Shown here piece by piece: positions 1 to 8,368 of a stretch of DNA of 64,000 nt. Numbering within the stretch: the first letter of the stretch is position 1; the number at the start of each line of letters is the position of its first letter. The translations under genes were made by a program, and so were the position numbers. The notes beneath the pieces were generated by a model. The model was not told the origin of the DNA. It saw only the letters and a list, made by a program, of their open reading frames with translations, and made no database searches. This DNA is from Halodurantibacterium flavum (GTDB lineage: Bacteria > Pseudomonadota > Alphaproteobacteria > Rhodobacterales > Rhodobacteraceae), in contig NZ_JBHUGH010000009.1 of assembly GCF_042681825.1 (NCBI RefSeq), positions 186,001 through 250,000 on the forward strand, written 5' to 3'.

Positions 1-360
1 AGCCAGCTCCGCCCGGCTGAAGAAGCGCCGCTCCGTCACCACGCCCTCGGGGTCGCGCCAGCCGGCGTCGATCCGGCCCGAGGTGCCCGAGGTGATTGTG
101 CAGCGGAAATAGATATCGACCTGATGAAAGTCCCGCGCGGGTTCGTGGAACTCGTTCACAAGGCAGGGTGCGCCGACCTCGACGATCAGGCCGGTTTCCT
201 CATGCACCTCGCGGCGCAGGTTGTCGGGCAGTGACTGGTGCCGCTCCACCCCGCCGCCCGGCGCGCACCAAAGATCGCTGATCCCGCCCGGCCAGGCATT
301 GACCAGGAGCAGGCGGTTTTCGTGCAGGATCAGGGCGCGGACGGCAAGACGAGGGGTCAT
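1..360 (-). CDS. Nudix hydrolase (C-terminus cut by window edge)
   Basis: Reading inward from the ATG at 360 gives at least 120 codons, open through the left edge. The Nudix box is clear: GGGVE at about residues 36-40, then REVHEETGL about ten residues later, which matches Gx5Ex7REUxEExGU. Nudix enzymes hydrolyse nucleoside diphosphates linked to another moiety, using Mg2+ bound by the box glutamates; the substrate here cannot be read from the fragment. A conserved N-terminal beta strand (RLAVRALILHENRLLLV) supports the start. The next gene is divergent. Family confidence is high, substrate unknown. Confidence 0.88.
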   Translation of the reverse strand, partial: MTPRLAVRALILHENRLLLVNAWPGGISDLWCAPGGGVERHQSLPDNLRREVHEETGLIVEVGAPCLVNEFHEPARDFHQVDIYFRCTITSGTSGRIDAGWRDPEGVVTERRFFSRAELA

Positions 361-560
361 CGGGTATCGGGCTGGCTGGGTCGGGGCGATCATTTCTGCG
401 GCGGGCGGGATTGTCCAGCCACCAAACACGCAACCTCCGGAGGCCCGCCGGATCTCCGTACCACCCATCGCGTTCCTCAACCATGCTTGCCGAACCCACC
501 TCTCAGTCAACTCTCCGCGCCGCCCCTCGTCAAAACCGCGCGCGATCCTATCTGTCGCAA

Positions 561-1307
561 ATGCGTTACGTTCTTTTCGCCCTCGCCCTGTTGATCGCCC
601 CTGCCGCGCGGGCGGATTGCATCGTGATGCTGCACGGTCTGGCGCGGACCGAGGCGTCGCTTCTGGTGATGGCAGAGGCGCTGGCGGCGCAAGGATATAC
701 TGTGGTGAACGAGGGTTACCCATCGACCCTCATGCCGATCGAGGAGCTTGCCGGCTATGTGCCCGATGCGATCGAGCAATGCGGCGGCGAGACCGTTCAT
801 TTCGTGACCCATTCGATGGGCGGGGTCATCCTGCGCTATTGGCTGGAGGATCACCGGCCGCAGAACATGGGGCGCGTCGTGATGCTCGCCCCGCCGAACC
901 ACGGGTCGGAACTGGTGGACCGTCTGGGCGGGCTGGAGCCGTTTCAGTGGCTGAACGGCCCGGCGGGGCTGGAACTGGGCACCGAACCGGACAGCCTGCC
1001 GAACCAGCTTGGCCCGGCGCGCTTCGAACTGGGGGTGATCGCGGGACACCGCTCGCTCAACCCTGTCTATTCCTCGATGATCGAGGGGCCGGATGACGGG
1101 AAGGTCTCGGTCGAGAGCACGAAGGTCGAGGGAATGAACGATCATATCGTCCTGCCGGTCACCCATACCTTCATGATGCTCAACCCGCTGGTGATCGCGC
1201 AGGTGCTCGAATTCCTCGAGCAGGGGCGGTTCGATCATGACCTGACGCTGACCGAGGCGGTGGCGCTGCTATTTACCGCCCCCGAGGAGACATCGGCGGC
1301 GCATTGA
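561..1307 (+). CDS. secreted lipase/esterase-like alpha/beta hydrolase
   Basis: The protein of 248 residues opens with a classical signal peptide (MRYVLFALALLIAPAARA) and is probably exported. Mature sequence starts with IVMLHGLARTE, the oxyanion-loop HG of lipases, and has the nucleophile elbow THSMGG at about residue 92. An APPNHGSEL segment follows, as in triacylglycerol lipases and PGAP1-like esterases. A start 150 nt further upstream is open, but only the ATG at 561 puts the hydrophobic signal at the N-terminus. It overlaps the end of convergent purK by 35 nt. The substrate is not determinable. Confidence 0.8.
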   Translation: MRYVLFALALLIAPAARADCIVMLHGLARTEASLLVMAEALAAQGYTVVNEGYPSTLMPIEELAGYVPDAIEQCGGETVHFVTHSMGGVILRYWLEDHRPQNMGRVVMLAPPNHGSELVDRLGGLEPFQWLNGPAGLELGTEPDSLPNQLGPARFELGVIAGHRSLNPVYSSMIEGPDDGKVSVESTKVEGMNDHIVLPVTHTFMMLNPLVIAQVLEFLEQGRFDHDLTLTEAVALLFTAPEETSAAH

Positions 1308-2388
1308 GCGGTTGGGGCAGGCGGCGGTTCACATGCCCCATCTTGCGACCCGGCCGCGCCTCGGCCTTGCCATAGAGATGGATCGCCGTATCGGCCCGGC
1401 CCGCCAGTTCCGGGACACGCGCGACGTCCTCGCCGATCAGGTTCAGCATCTCTATATCGGAATGACGGCTGCCATCGCCCAGGGGCCAGCCCGCGACGGC
1501 GCGGATATGCTGTTCAAACTGGTCGATGACGCAGCCGTTCTGCGTCCAGTGGCCCGAATTGTGGACGCGCGGCGCGATCTCGTTCACCACGAGCCCGGCC
1601 GGGGTCACGAAGAGTTCCACCCCCATCACACCCACATAGTCGAGTGCGTTGAGGATTCGCCCCGCCAGGATGACGGCATCGGTCTGCTGCGCCATCGACA
1701 GCCGGGCCGGAACGGTGGTCGTATGCAGGATACCGTCTCGGTGCACGTTTTCCCCGGGGTCGTAGCAGGCCACCCGCCCGTCGAGACCCCGCGCGGCGAT
1801 GACCGAAACTTCATGGCTGAAGGTCACGAACCCTTCGAGGATCGCGGGCGCACCGGCCATCGCAGCCAACGCGGCCCCGGCCTGATCTGCGGCGGTGATC
1901 CGCGCCTGCCCCTTGCCGTCATAGCCGAGCCGCCGTGTCTTGAGGATTGCGGGCATCCCGATATCGGCCAGCGCCGCGTCCAGATCGGCGGCCCGATCCA
2001 CGGGCGCGAAGGGCGCTGTCGCAAGGCCAAGGTCGCGCAGGAACGCCTTTTCGCTCAGCCGGTCCTGACTGATGGCGAGCGCGCGGCGGTTCGGGCGGAT
2101 GGGCACGATCGATTCCAGCAGGTCGAGCGCGGCGGTCGGCACATTCTCGAACTCATAGGTGATGACATCGACGCCCTTGGCAAACTGCGCAAGCGCCTCA
2201 TGGTCCTCATAGGGGGCGGTGAAGGTGCGGTGCGCGACATCGGCCGCGGGCGGGTTTGCCGCCGGCTCATAGACATGGCAGCGGAACCCGAGGCGGGAAG
2301 CCGCAACCGACAGCATCCGTCCCAACTGTCCGCCGCCCAGAATCCCGATGGTCGCGCCCGGGCCGAGCGTGGCGCCACGCTCAGTCAT
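1273..2388 (-). CDS. purK: N5-carboxyaminoimidazole ribonucleotide synthase PurK
   Basis: PurK condenses AIR, ATP and bicarbonate to N5-CAIR in de novo purine synthesis. The 371-residue protein starts with a GILGGGQLGRML nucleotide-fold signature and contains the ATP-grasp core, with LKTRRLGYDGKGQ near residue 145 and VVNEIAPRVHNSGHWT near 270. The ATG at 2388 overlaps the purE stop (ATGACTGA, 8 nt), so the two are translationally coupled. A longer in-frame start upstream would lie inside purE and adds non-conserved sequence. Its 3' end overlaps the convergent lipase gene by 35 nt. Confidence 0.95.
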   Translation of the reverse strand: MTERGATLGPGATIGILGGGQLGRMLSVAASRLGFRCHVYEPAANPPAADVAHRTFTAPYEDHEALAQFAKGVDVITYEFENVPTAALDLLESIVPIRPNRRALAISQDRLSEKAFLRDLGLATAPFAPVDRAADLDAALADIGMPAILKTRRLGYDGKGQARITAADQAGAALAAMAGAPAILEGFVTFSHEVSVIAARGLDGRVACYDPGENVHRDGILHTTTVPARLSMAQQTDAVILAGRILNALDYVGVMGVELFVTPAGLVVNEIAPRVHNSGHWTQNGCVIDQFEQHIRAVAGWPLGDGSRHSDIEMLNLIGEDVARVPELAGRADTAIHLYGKAEARPGRKMGHVNRRLPQPLNAPPMSPRGR

Positions 2389-2869
2389 TCCGCGGCTCCT
2401 CGGGGATCGACGCAGAGAGGGCCGCGCGCCAGTCGTCGAGCCGTGCGGCAAGCCCGCTGTCCTGCAGGGAAAGGATGCCCGCCGCCATCAGCCCGGCATT
2501 TGCCGCCCCTGCCGCACCGATCGCCATGGTCGCAACCGGATAGCCGCGCGGCATCTGAACGATGGAATAGAGGCTGTCCACACCCGACAGGGCCTTGGTC
2601 TGCACCGGCACCCCGATCACCGGCAGCCGCGTCTTGGACGCCATCATCCCCGGCAGATGCGCAGCCCCGCCAGCGCCCGCGATGATGACCTGCAGGCCGC
2701 GCCCCACGGCATCCCGCCCATAGGCCCAGAGCCGGTCGGGCGTGCGATGAGCCGAAACGATCCGGGCCTCCCATGCGACGCCGAGTTCGTCCAGAATGTC
2801 GGCCGCTTCCTTCATGGTGGGCCAGTCGGACTGGCTGCCCATGATGATGCCCACTTTCACCTCTGTCAT
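2381..2869 (-). CDS. purE: N5-carboxyaminoimidazole ribonucleotide mutase PurE
   Basis: This class I PurE of 162 residues isomerises N5-CAIR to CAIR and is the partner of PurK. The signature IIMGSQSDWPTM lies at residues 8-19, SAHRTPDRL near 39-47, and the AGAGGAAHLPGM active-site loop near 65-76. The gene precedes and overlaps purK in the usual purEK order. No further purine gene is adjacent. Confidence 0.96.
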   Translation of the reverse strand: MTEVKVGIIMGSQSDWPTMKEAADILDELGVAWEARIVSAHRTPDRLWAYGRDAVGRGLQVIIAGAGGAAHLPGMMASKTRLPVIGVPVQTKALSGVDSLYSIVQMPRGYPVATMAIGAAGAANAGLMAAGILSLQDSGLAARLDDWRAALSASIPEEPRND

Positions 2870-2923
2870 CCTGCCTCCGCCGGCCCGCCTTCAGAAAGCG
2901 CGCACTATAGTCGGAACGATGCG

Positions 2924-3142
2924 CTAGGCAATGATGTCGGGGGTCAGAAGATCCTCGATCCGGGCGATCCGGTCACGCAGCTGCAGCTTTTTCTTCTTGA
3001 GCCGGCGCAGTTGCAGGGCATCGGGGGCGGGGGTGGTTTCCAGCGCCTGAATGGCCGCGTCAAGGTCGCGATGTTCGCTTCGAAAGACCTCAAGCTCGAT
3101 CCGCAGCACGTCTTCGCTTTTGAGTTCCATGGGCGCGTTCAT
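2924..3142 (-). CDS. YdcH-like DUF465 protein
   Basis: A 72-residue, highly charged, predicted coiled-coil protein with the DUF465 pattern: an acidic N-terminal helix, then RRLKKKKLQLRDRIARIEDL near the C-terminus. Homologues are widespread in alphaproteobacteria and of unknown function. An internal ATG (MELKSED, residue 5) is an alternative start. It is divergent from the Hsp20 gene. Confidence 0.85.
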   Translation of the reverse strand: MNAPMELKSEDVLRIELEVFRSEHRDLDAAIQALETTPAPDALQLRRLKKKKLQLRDRIARIEDLLTPDIIA

Positions 3143-3154
3143 GTCTGGCCTTCG

Positions 3155-3185
3155 CTGGAGTCGCAGTCACCGGATCACCTATATA
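3155..3185 (+). promoter_or_regulatory. possible heat-shock (RpoH-type) promoter for the Hsp20 gene
   Basis: CTGGAG at 3155-3160 is followed, 17 nt later, by CCTATATA at 3178-3185. The latter fits the CYTATNT type of -10 seen at alphaproteobacterial RpoH promoters; the -35 match is partial. It would give a 5' UTR of about 130 nt. This is an inference from position and downstream gene only. Confidence 0.3.
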
Positions 3186-3320
3186 CTGAAATGCGGCATT
3201 TCGGGAAAGATAATGCCGATGCGCCGCCCCTTGCGGAGGGTTTTTCGGGCGCCCATATTGACCTCAGGTCGCCGCTTCCGGGGCCATTATTGCAACGTCG
3301 CTTATCCAAGGGCTTGCCAC

Positions 3321-3734
3321 ATGACGAAACTGACCTTTGCCGCCCACCCGTTTCTTTTGGGCTTCGACCAGCTTGAACGGCTGGTGGAACGCACCGCAAA
3401 GACCGGAAACGAAGGCTATCCCCCCTTCAACATCGAGCAATGCGGCGAAAACGCTTATCGCATCACGCTCGCGCTGGCGGGGTTCCGCGAAGAGGATCTT
3501 TCGATCACGCTGGAAGATCGGCAACTGGTCGTGCGCGGCCGTCAGGCCGAGGAGAGCGGTGACCGGATCTTCCTGCATCGAGGCATAGCGGCCCGGCAGT
3601 TCCAGCGCGCTTTTGTGCTGGCCGACGGGGTAGAGGTGCGCGGCGCGATCATGGAAAACGGCCTCTTGCACATTGATCTTGCACGCAGCGAACCCGACAG
3701 CGTTGTGCAGACCATTCGTATTTCCAGAGCCTGA
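3321..3734 (+). CDS. small heat-shock protein, Hsp20/IbpA family
   Basis: A 137-residue alpha-crystallin domain protein that holds unfolding proteins for refolding by DnaK/ClpB. The family landmarks are FNIEQCGENAYRITLALAGF near residues 34-53, VVRGRQ near 72 and ENGLLHIDL near 114-122. The N-terminal FLLGFDQLERL matches IbpA-type proteins. The ATG at 3321 is chosen because AAGGG lies about 8 nt upstream and the sequence before it is not conserved. It is followed after 12 nt by a DUF1150 gene, a common alphaproteobacterial pair. Confidence 0.93.
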   Translation: MTKLTFAAHPFLLGFDQLERLVERTAKTGNEGYPPFNIEQCGENAYRITLALAGFREEDLSITLEDRQLVVRGRQAEESGDRIFLHRGIAARQFQRAFVLADGVEVRGAIMENGLLHIDLARSEPDSVVQTIRISRA

Positions 3735-3746
3735 AAGGAGCGTGTG

Positions 3747-3974
3747 ATGGACACGAACTTTGAATTTGAGAATGCGGCAGAGGACCGGATCGTCTATGTC
3801 CGTCCCATCGCCGTAAGCGAGCTGCCGCAGGAAATCCGCGATCAAGCCGAAGGGATCGAGACGCTTTATTCGGTCAATGGTCCGAACGGCGAACGGCTGG
3901 CGCTGGTGCGCGACCGCCAGATGGCCTTTGCCCTGGCCCGTCAAAATGATCTTGCCCCGGTCAACGCACACTGA
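3747..3974 (+). CDS. DUF1150 family protein
   Basis: A 75-residue protein with the DUF1150 core VRPIAVSELPQEIRDQ and the C-terminal LALVRDRQMAFALARQND. Function is unknown; the family is usually next to an Hsp20 gene in Rhodobacterales, as here. The RBS AAAGGAG at 3734-3740 is 6 nt from the ATG at 3747, which favours this codon over the GTG one codon earlier. A strong terminator follows at 4077. Confidence 0.88.
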   Translation: MDTNFEFENAAEDRIVYVRPIAVSELPQEIRDQAEGIETLYSVNGPNGERLALVRDRQMAFALARQNDLAPVNAH

Positions 3975-4076
3975 GGCTTGTGCTGTCGGGGCTGTGACAC
4001 CTGGGTCCACGGGGGCCGGGACAGGACCGACGCCCCGCGCCACCGACGGCAGACGCTCCCGCTTGACCCCACGAAC

Positions 4077-4107
4077 AAGGCCGCCGTTTCCGGCGGCCTT
4101 TTCCTTC
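4077..4107 (+). terminator. intrinsic terminator after the Hsp20-DUF1150 operon
   Basis: A perfect 10-bp stem AAGGCCGCCG / CGGCGGCCTT (4077-4086 and 4091-4100) with a TTTC loop is followed by TTCCTTCT. Read on the minus strand the loop is GAAA and the stem also ends in a short T run, so it may serve the convergent sulfate-activation gene too. Confidence 0.85.
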
Positions 4108-4133
4108 TATGTGTTTCTGCGCCCGTAGGCAGC

Positions 4134-5840
4134 TCAGGCCTTGATGAGGCCCATGCCTTCGAGCTTGAGCAGCACCTGATGGGCGCAGTGATCGACCTCG
4201 ATGCCGGTGGTGTCGAGGCGAAGCTCGGGGTTCGCGGGTTCCTCGTAAGGGTCCGAAATCCCGGTGAACTCCTTGATCTTGCCTTCGCGGGCCAGCTTGT
4301 AGAGCCCCTTGCGGTCGCGACGTTCGCATTCCTCGAGCGGGGTTGCCACATGCACCTCGACAAAGGCGCCGCCTGCCTCGACCATCTCGCGCACGGCGCG
4401 GCGGGTCGCGGTGTAGGGTGCGATCGGGGCGCAGATGGCGATGCCACCGTTCTTGGTGATCTCGGATGCGACATAGCCGATGCGGCGGATGTTGATGTCG
4501 CGATGCTCTTTCGAGAAGCCGAGCTCGGACGAGAGGTGTTTGCGCACGACATCGCCATCGAGCAGCGTGACCGGGCGGCCGCCCATCTCCATCAGCTTGA
4601 CCATCAGCGCGTTCGCGATGGTGGATTTGCCCGAGCCCGAGAGCCCCGTCAGGAACACGGTAAAGCCCTGCTTGGCGCGCGGCGGCGAGGTGCGGCGCAG
4701 TTCGGTCACCACCTCGGGGAAGGAGAACCAGTCGGGGATCTCCAGCCCTTCGCGCAGACGGCGCCGCAGCTCGGTGCCGGAGATGTCGAGCACGGTCGAG
4801 TTCTCGGGCACCTCATCCACCGGGTAATATTGTGCCTTTTCCTGCACAAAGACCATCTGCTTGAAGTCGACCATCTCGATCCCGACTTCCTCCTGGTGCT
4901 GACGCACCAGTTCCTGCGCAGCATAGGGGTCGTAGAAGTCCTTGCCCGCGCTGTTCTTGCCGGGGCCCGCATGGTCGCGGCCGACGATGAAATGCGTCAG
5001 GCCGTGGTTCTTGCGGATGATCGCGTGCCACAGTGCCTCACGCGGGCCGGCCATGCGCATCGCCAGGTTCAGAAGCGACAGATGCGTGGTGGCCGCCGGG
5101 TATTTGTCCAGCACCGCCTCATAGCAGCGGACGCGGGTGAAATGGTCCACGTCGCCCGGCTTGGTCATGCCCACGACCGGGTGGATCAGCAGGTTGGCCT
5201 GCGCCTCGCGCGCGGCGCGGAAGGTCAGTTCCTGATGCGCCCGGTGCAGCGGGTTGCGGGTCTGGAAGGCGACCACGCGGCGCCAGCCCATCTTGCGGAA
5301 ATAGGCGCGCAACTCGTTCGGCGTGTCGCGGCGGGCCTTGAAATCGTAATGGATCGGCTGCTGGATGCCGGTGACGGGGCCGCCCAGATAGATCTTGCCT
5401 GCCGAGTGATGCAGGTAGTTCACCGCCGGATGCGCCAGATCGTCGGCCCCGAAGACCTTTTCCGCCTCGCGGGCCTTGTTCGGCTCCCATTTGTCGGTGA
5501 CCGAAAGGATCGCGAGGATCACGCCTTCCTGGTCGCGCAGCGCGATGTCCTGTCCAGTCTCGATCTTGCCGGCGAAATCCTCGCTCACGTCCAGCGTGAT
5601 CGGCATCGGCCAGAGCGTCCCGTCGGTCAGGCGCATGTTTTCGACAACGCCATCATAATCGGCCTCGCTCAGGAAGCCCTTGAGCGGGTGGAAACCCCCG
5701 TTCATCAGAAGCTCCAGATCGCAGATCTGCCGCGGCGTCAGATCCCAGGACGGCAGATCCCCCGCCTCGACCTTCAGCTTCTGCGCGGAATCATAGGAAA
5801 CGTAAAGCTCCGGAATCGGGGCTAGATTGGATGATGGCAT
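4134..5840 (-). CDS. bifunctional sulfate adenylyltransferase / adenylylsulfate kinase
   Basis: A 568-residue fusion that activates sulfate in two steps: ATP plus sulfate to APS, then APS to PAPS. The N-terminal ATP sulfurylase carries QTRNPLHRAH at 193-202 and GRDHAGPG at 287-294. The C-terminal APS kinase starts near 390 with the P-loop GLSGSGKST at 399-407, and has GDVVRKHLS near 428. The single-chain Sat type replaces the CysD/CysN heterodimer of enterobacteria. No other cysteine gene is adjacent. The start is supported by a GAGGGACAG ribosome site and the conserved N-terminus. Confidence 0.95.
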   Translation of the reverse strand: MPSSNLAPIPELYVSYDSAQKLKVEAGDLPSWDLTPRQICDLELLMNGGFHPLKGFLSEADYDGVVENMRLTDGTLWPMPITLDVSEDFAGKIETGQDIALRDQEGVILAILSVTDKWEPNKAREAEKVFGADDLAHPAVNYLHHSAGKIYLGGPVTGIQQPIHYDFKARRDTPNELRAYFRKMGWRRVVAFQTRNPLHRAHQELTFRAAREAQANLLIHPVVGMTKPGDVDHFTRVRCYEAVLDKYPAATTHLSLLNLAMRMAGPREALWHAIIRKNHGLTHFIVGRDHAGPGKNSAGKDFYDPYAAQELVRQHQEEVGIEMVDFKQMVFVQEKAQYYPVDEVPENSTVLDISGTELRRRLREGLEIPDWFSFPEVVTELRRTSPPRAKQGFTVFLTGLSGSGKSTIANALMVKLMEMGGRPVTLLDGDVVRKHLSSELGFSKEHRDINIRRIGYVASEITKNGGIAICAPIAPYTATRRAVREMVEAGGAFVEVHVATPLEECERRDRKGLYKLAREGKIKEFTGISDPYEEPANPELRLDTTGIEVDHCAHQVLLKLEGMGLIKA

Positions 5841-5975
5841 TGAAGGCTGTCCCTCGTTAATGCGGCATTGGCGTAAACCTGCTTTACCCCCAGCAGCAAC
5901 GGCGCATCAAGACAAAGGATTGGCCTGGCGCCCAAAATGCGGGGAAAACTGCCGATTTTGGGACAAAAGTCGCCA

Positions 5976-6920
5976 TTATGTCATCAAACCTGCAAGAAAC
6001 CGTTCCGCGTCCAGCGCGGCCATGCAGCCCATACCCGCGCTCGTGACCGCCTGCCGGTAGACATGGTCGGTCAGGTCGCCGGCGGCAAAGACGCCGGGGA
6101 TCGAGGTCTCTGTCGTTCCGGGCTTCACCTTCACATAGCCGCCGTGATGCGTCTCCAGCTGGCCCTGCACGAGCTCGGAGGCCGGCGCGTGGCCGATCGC
6201 GACAAAGAAGCCCGCGCAGGGGATGTCGGTCGCAACGCCGGTTTCCACATGGCGCGCGCGGACGGCGGTCACGCCCAGGGGCGTGTCGTCGCCCAGAACC
6301 TCGTCCACCGTGTGGTTCCACAGAACCTCGACCTTCGGATGGGCGAAGAGGCGTTCCTGCATGATCCGTTCTGCGCGCAGCGAATCGCGCCGGTGGATCA
6401 GCGTCACCTTGCTCGCGAAATTGGTGAGGAACAGCGCCTCTTCGACCGCCGTATTGCCGCCGCCGATCACCACGACCTCTTTGCCGCGATAGAAAAAGCC
6501 GTCGCAGGTCGCGCAGGCCGAGACGCCGAAGCCCTTGAACCGCTCCTCGGACGGAAGGCCAAGCCATTTCGCCTGCGCCCCGGTCGCCAGGATCACCGCA
6601 TCCGCCGTGTAGGTCGTGCCGCTGTCGGCGCGGGCGACAAAGGGGCGCTGCGACAGGTCCAGCGCGGAAATGTAGTCCGAGATGATCTCGGCCCCCATCT
6701 CTCGCGCGTGGGCTTCCATCCGGATCATCAGGTCGGGGCCCTGAACGCTGGTGTCGCCGGGCCAGTTTTCGACATCCGTCGTGATCGTCAGCTGGCCGCC
6801 CGGCTGTATGCCCTGGATCAGGATCGGCTTCAGCATCGCCCTTGCCGCGTAGACCGCCGCGGTATATCCCGCCGGACCTGATCCGATGATGAGAACCTTC
6901 GTATGTCGCGCGTCAGTCAT
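5976..6920 (-). CDS. trxB: thioredoxin-disulfide reductase TrxB
   Basis: A 314-residue NADPH-dependent flavoenzyme that reduces thioredoxin. It shows the FAD motif GSGPAGYTAA (13-22), the redox-active CATC (136-139) in the ACATCDGFF context, an NADPH-binding GGGNTAVEE near 158-166, and GVFAAGDL near the C-terminus. The ATG at 6920 is preceded by AAGGGGG at a good distance; an open extension upstream lacks similarity. It is divergent from an Lrp/AsnC gene, a frequent arrangement in Rhodobacteraceae. Confidence 0.97.
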   Translation of the reverse strand: MTDARHTKVLIIGSGPAGYTAAVYAARAMLKPILIQGIQPGGQLTITTDVENWPGDTSVQGPDLMIRMEAHAREMGAEIISDYISALDLSQRPFVARADSGTTYTADAVILATGAQAKWLGLPSEERFKGFGVSACATCDGFFYRGKEVVVIGGGNTAVEEALFLTNFASKVTLIHRRDSLRAERIMQERLFAHPKVEVLWNHTVDEVLGDDTPLGVTAVRARHVETGVATDIPCAGFFVAIGHAPASELVQGQLETHHGGYVKVKPGTTETSIPGVFAAGDLTDHVYRQAVTSAGMGCMAALDAERFLAGLMT

Positions 6921-7082
6921 GGCAGCCCCCTTATTGCCGGGCGGATATATTCGCTCCGGCCGCTTTTCGGAAGGGGCGATGCGGAGCGGCGCGAAGAAGG
7001 ACATGCACGGTAGAATTGGTGAAATAATATTGCGCGAAACCGGCGCTGGCCGTAAGTTCCGCGCAGCAATAAAGGAGCAGAC

Positions 7083-7583
7083 ATGGCGGGTTCAAAGCTC
7101 GATCCGATCGACCGGATGATCCTTGCGGAGCTTCAGGGCGACGGGCGCATGACCAATGTGGAACTGGCCAAGCGGGTGGGCATTTCCGCGCCCCCCTGTC
7201 TGCGTCGCGTCCGCACATTGGAGGAAGCCGGCTATATCCGTGGATATCACGCGGATATCAATGCGCGAGAGCTTGGCTTCGAGGTGCAGGTTTTCGCGAT
7301 GGTGCGGCTTCACAGCCAGGCGGAACCGGACCTGAGCGCCTTCGAGGACCGCTGCCGGGCCTGGCCCCTTGTGCGTGAATGTCACATGCTGAACGGCGAG
7401 ATCGACTTCATCCTGAAATGCGTGGCGCCCGATCTCTCGACCTTCCAGTCCTTCCTGACCCAGCAGCTCACCGCCGCCGAGAATGTGGCAAGCGTCAAGA
7501 CATCGCTGGTGATCCGCTGCGCCAAGGACGAACCGGGCCTGCCCTTTGACGTGCTTGAGGACCGGCTGAGCCGCAGCGCCTGA
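7083..7583 (+). CDS. Lrp/AsnC family transcriptional regulator
   Basis: A 166-residue feast/famine regulator. It has an N-terminal helix-turn-helix (LDPIDRMILAELQGDGRMTN, then VELAKRVGISAPPCLRRVRT, residues 6-45) and a C-terminal RAM ligand-binding domain with the CHMLNGEIDFILKCV strand near 101-115. An AAAGGAG site is 3 codons upstream of the ATG. Divergence from trxB suggests it could control that gene, but no target is shown by the sequence. Confidence 0.93.
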   Translation: MAGSKLDPIDRMILAELQGDGRMTNVELAKRVGISAPPCLRRVRTLEEAGYIRGYHADINARELGFEVQVFAMVRLHSQAEPDLSAFEDRCRAWPLVRECHMLNGEIDFILKCVAPDLSTFQSFLTQQLTAAENVASVKTSLVIRCAKDEPGLPFDVLEDRLSRSA

Positions 7584-7612
7584 AGAGGCGCCTGACGCCT
7601 GAAACTTGACGC

Positions 7613-8368
7613 CTAAAGCCGGATCGCCGAGATCAGGCGGCCATAATCGGCCTCGCCGGCATGGGTCGCGCGGCGGTAAGAGAAAAACCGTTCCGCATCC
7701 CCATAGGTGCAATGGCCGGTCCAGGCGGCCTCGGCCACGCCGGCGGTCCGCAACTGCGCAAGACCGAAGGACGGCAGGTCAAAGAGATAACGGTCGCCGG
7801 CGCCATTGGTAAAAAAGCGACTGTTGGCGGGGTCATCGGCCATGAAATCCTCAAGCAGCTCCGGCCCGACCTCATAATTCCGCTGGCTGATGGTGGGGCC
7901 GATCACCGCCTTGATCCGCGCGCGCGTGGCGCCCAGCCCGACCATTGCATCGACGGTCGCACCCAGCACCCCGTCGCGCGCGCCGCGCCATCCGGCATGG
8001 GCGGCGCCGATAACGCCCGCCGCGACGTCGGCCAGCAGAACGGGCTGGCAGTCGGCCGTAAGCACCGCAATCGCAACCCCGGGTGTTTTTGTGACCAGCG
8101 CATCGGCGCGCGGCACGGGGTCGAGCACCCCCTCGACCACGACCACAGCGGGCGAATGAACCTGATGCACGGTGACAAGGTGATCGCCCGGAACCTCCAT
8201 CGCCGCCGCGACCCGCTGACGGTTGATCGCCACCGCCTCGGCCATGTCCGAGGACCCGAGGCCGCAGTTCAGCCCGTGAAACACCCCCGATGACGCGCCG
8301 CCGCGACGGGTAAAGAAACCGTGGCGCAGCGGACCGAGCAGGGGGGAGGTAATGATCTCGAGACTCAT
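7613..8368 (-). CDS. pgeF: purine nucleoside phosphorylase/peptidoglycan editing factor PgeF (YfiH/LACC1 family)
   Basis: A 251-residue YfiH/DUF152 protein. Family members act as purine nucleoside phosphorylase/adenosine deaminase and, in E. coli, remove L-Ser misincorporated in peptidoglycan precursors. Seen: the GFFTRRGGASSG opening (17-28), the metal-site histidine in TVHQVHSPAV, the HAGWRGA motif near 124-130, and GHCTYGDAERFFSYRR near the C-terminus. Its ATG overlaps the stop of the methyltransferase gene by 4 nt, so it is the last gene of an lgt operon. Confidence 0.92.
   Translation of the reverse strand: MSLEIITSPLLGPLRHGFFTRRGGASSGVFHGLNCGLGSSDMAEAVAINRQRVAAAMEVPGDHLVTVHQVHSPAVVVVEGVLDPVPRADALVTKTPGVAIAVLTADCQPVLLADVAAGVIGAAHAGWRGARDGVLGATVDAMVGLGATRARIKAVIGPTISQRNYEVGPELLEDFMADDPANSRFFTNGAGDRYLFDLPSFGLAQLRTAGVAEAAWTGHCTYGDAERFFSYRRATHAGEADYGRLISAIRL

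Noticed and set aside
36..420. Plus-strand small frames at the left edge
   Set aside because: They are antisense to the Nudix gene, whose box motif is unambiguous.
7591..7614. Direct repeat TGACGCCT twice between the Lrp and pgeF genes
   Set aside because: Only two 8-mers in a 29-nt convergent gap, with no dyad or T tract. Too little for a functional claim.
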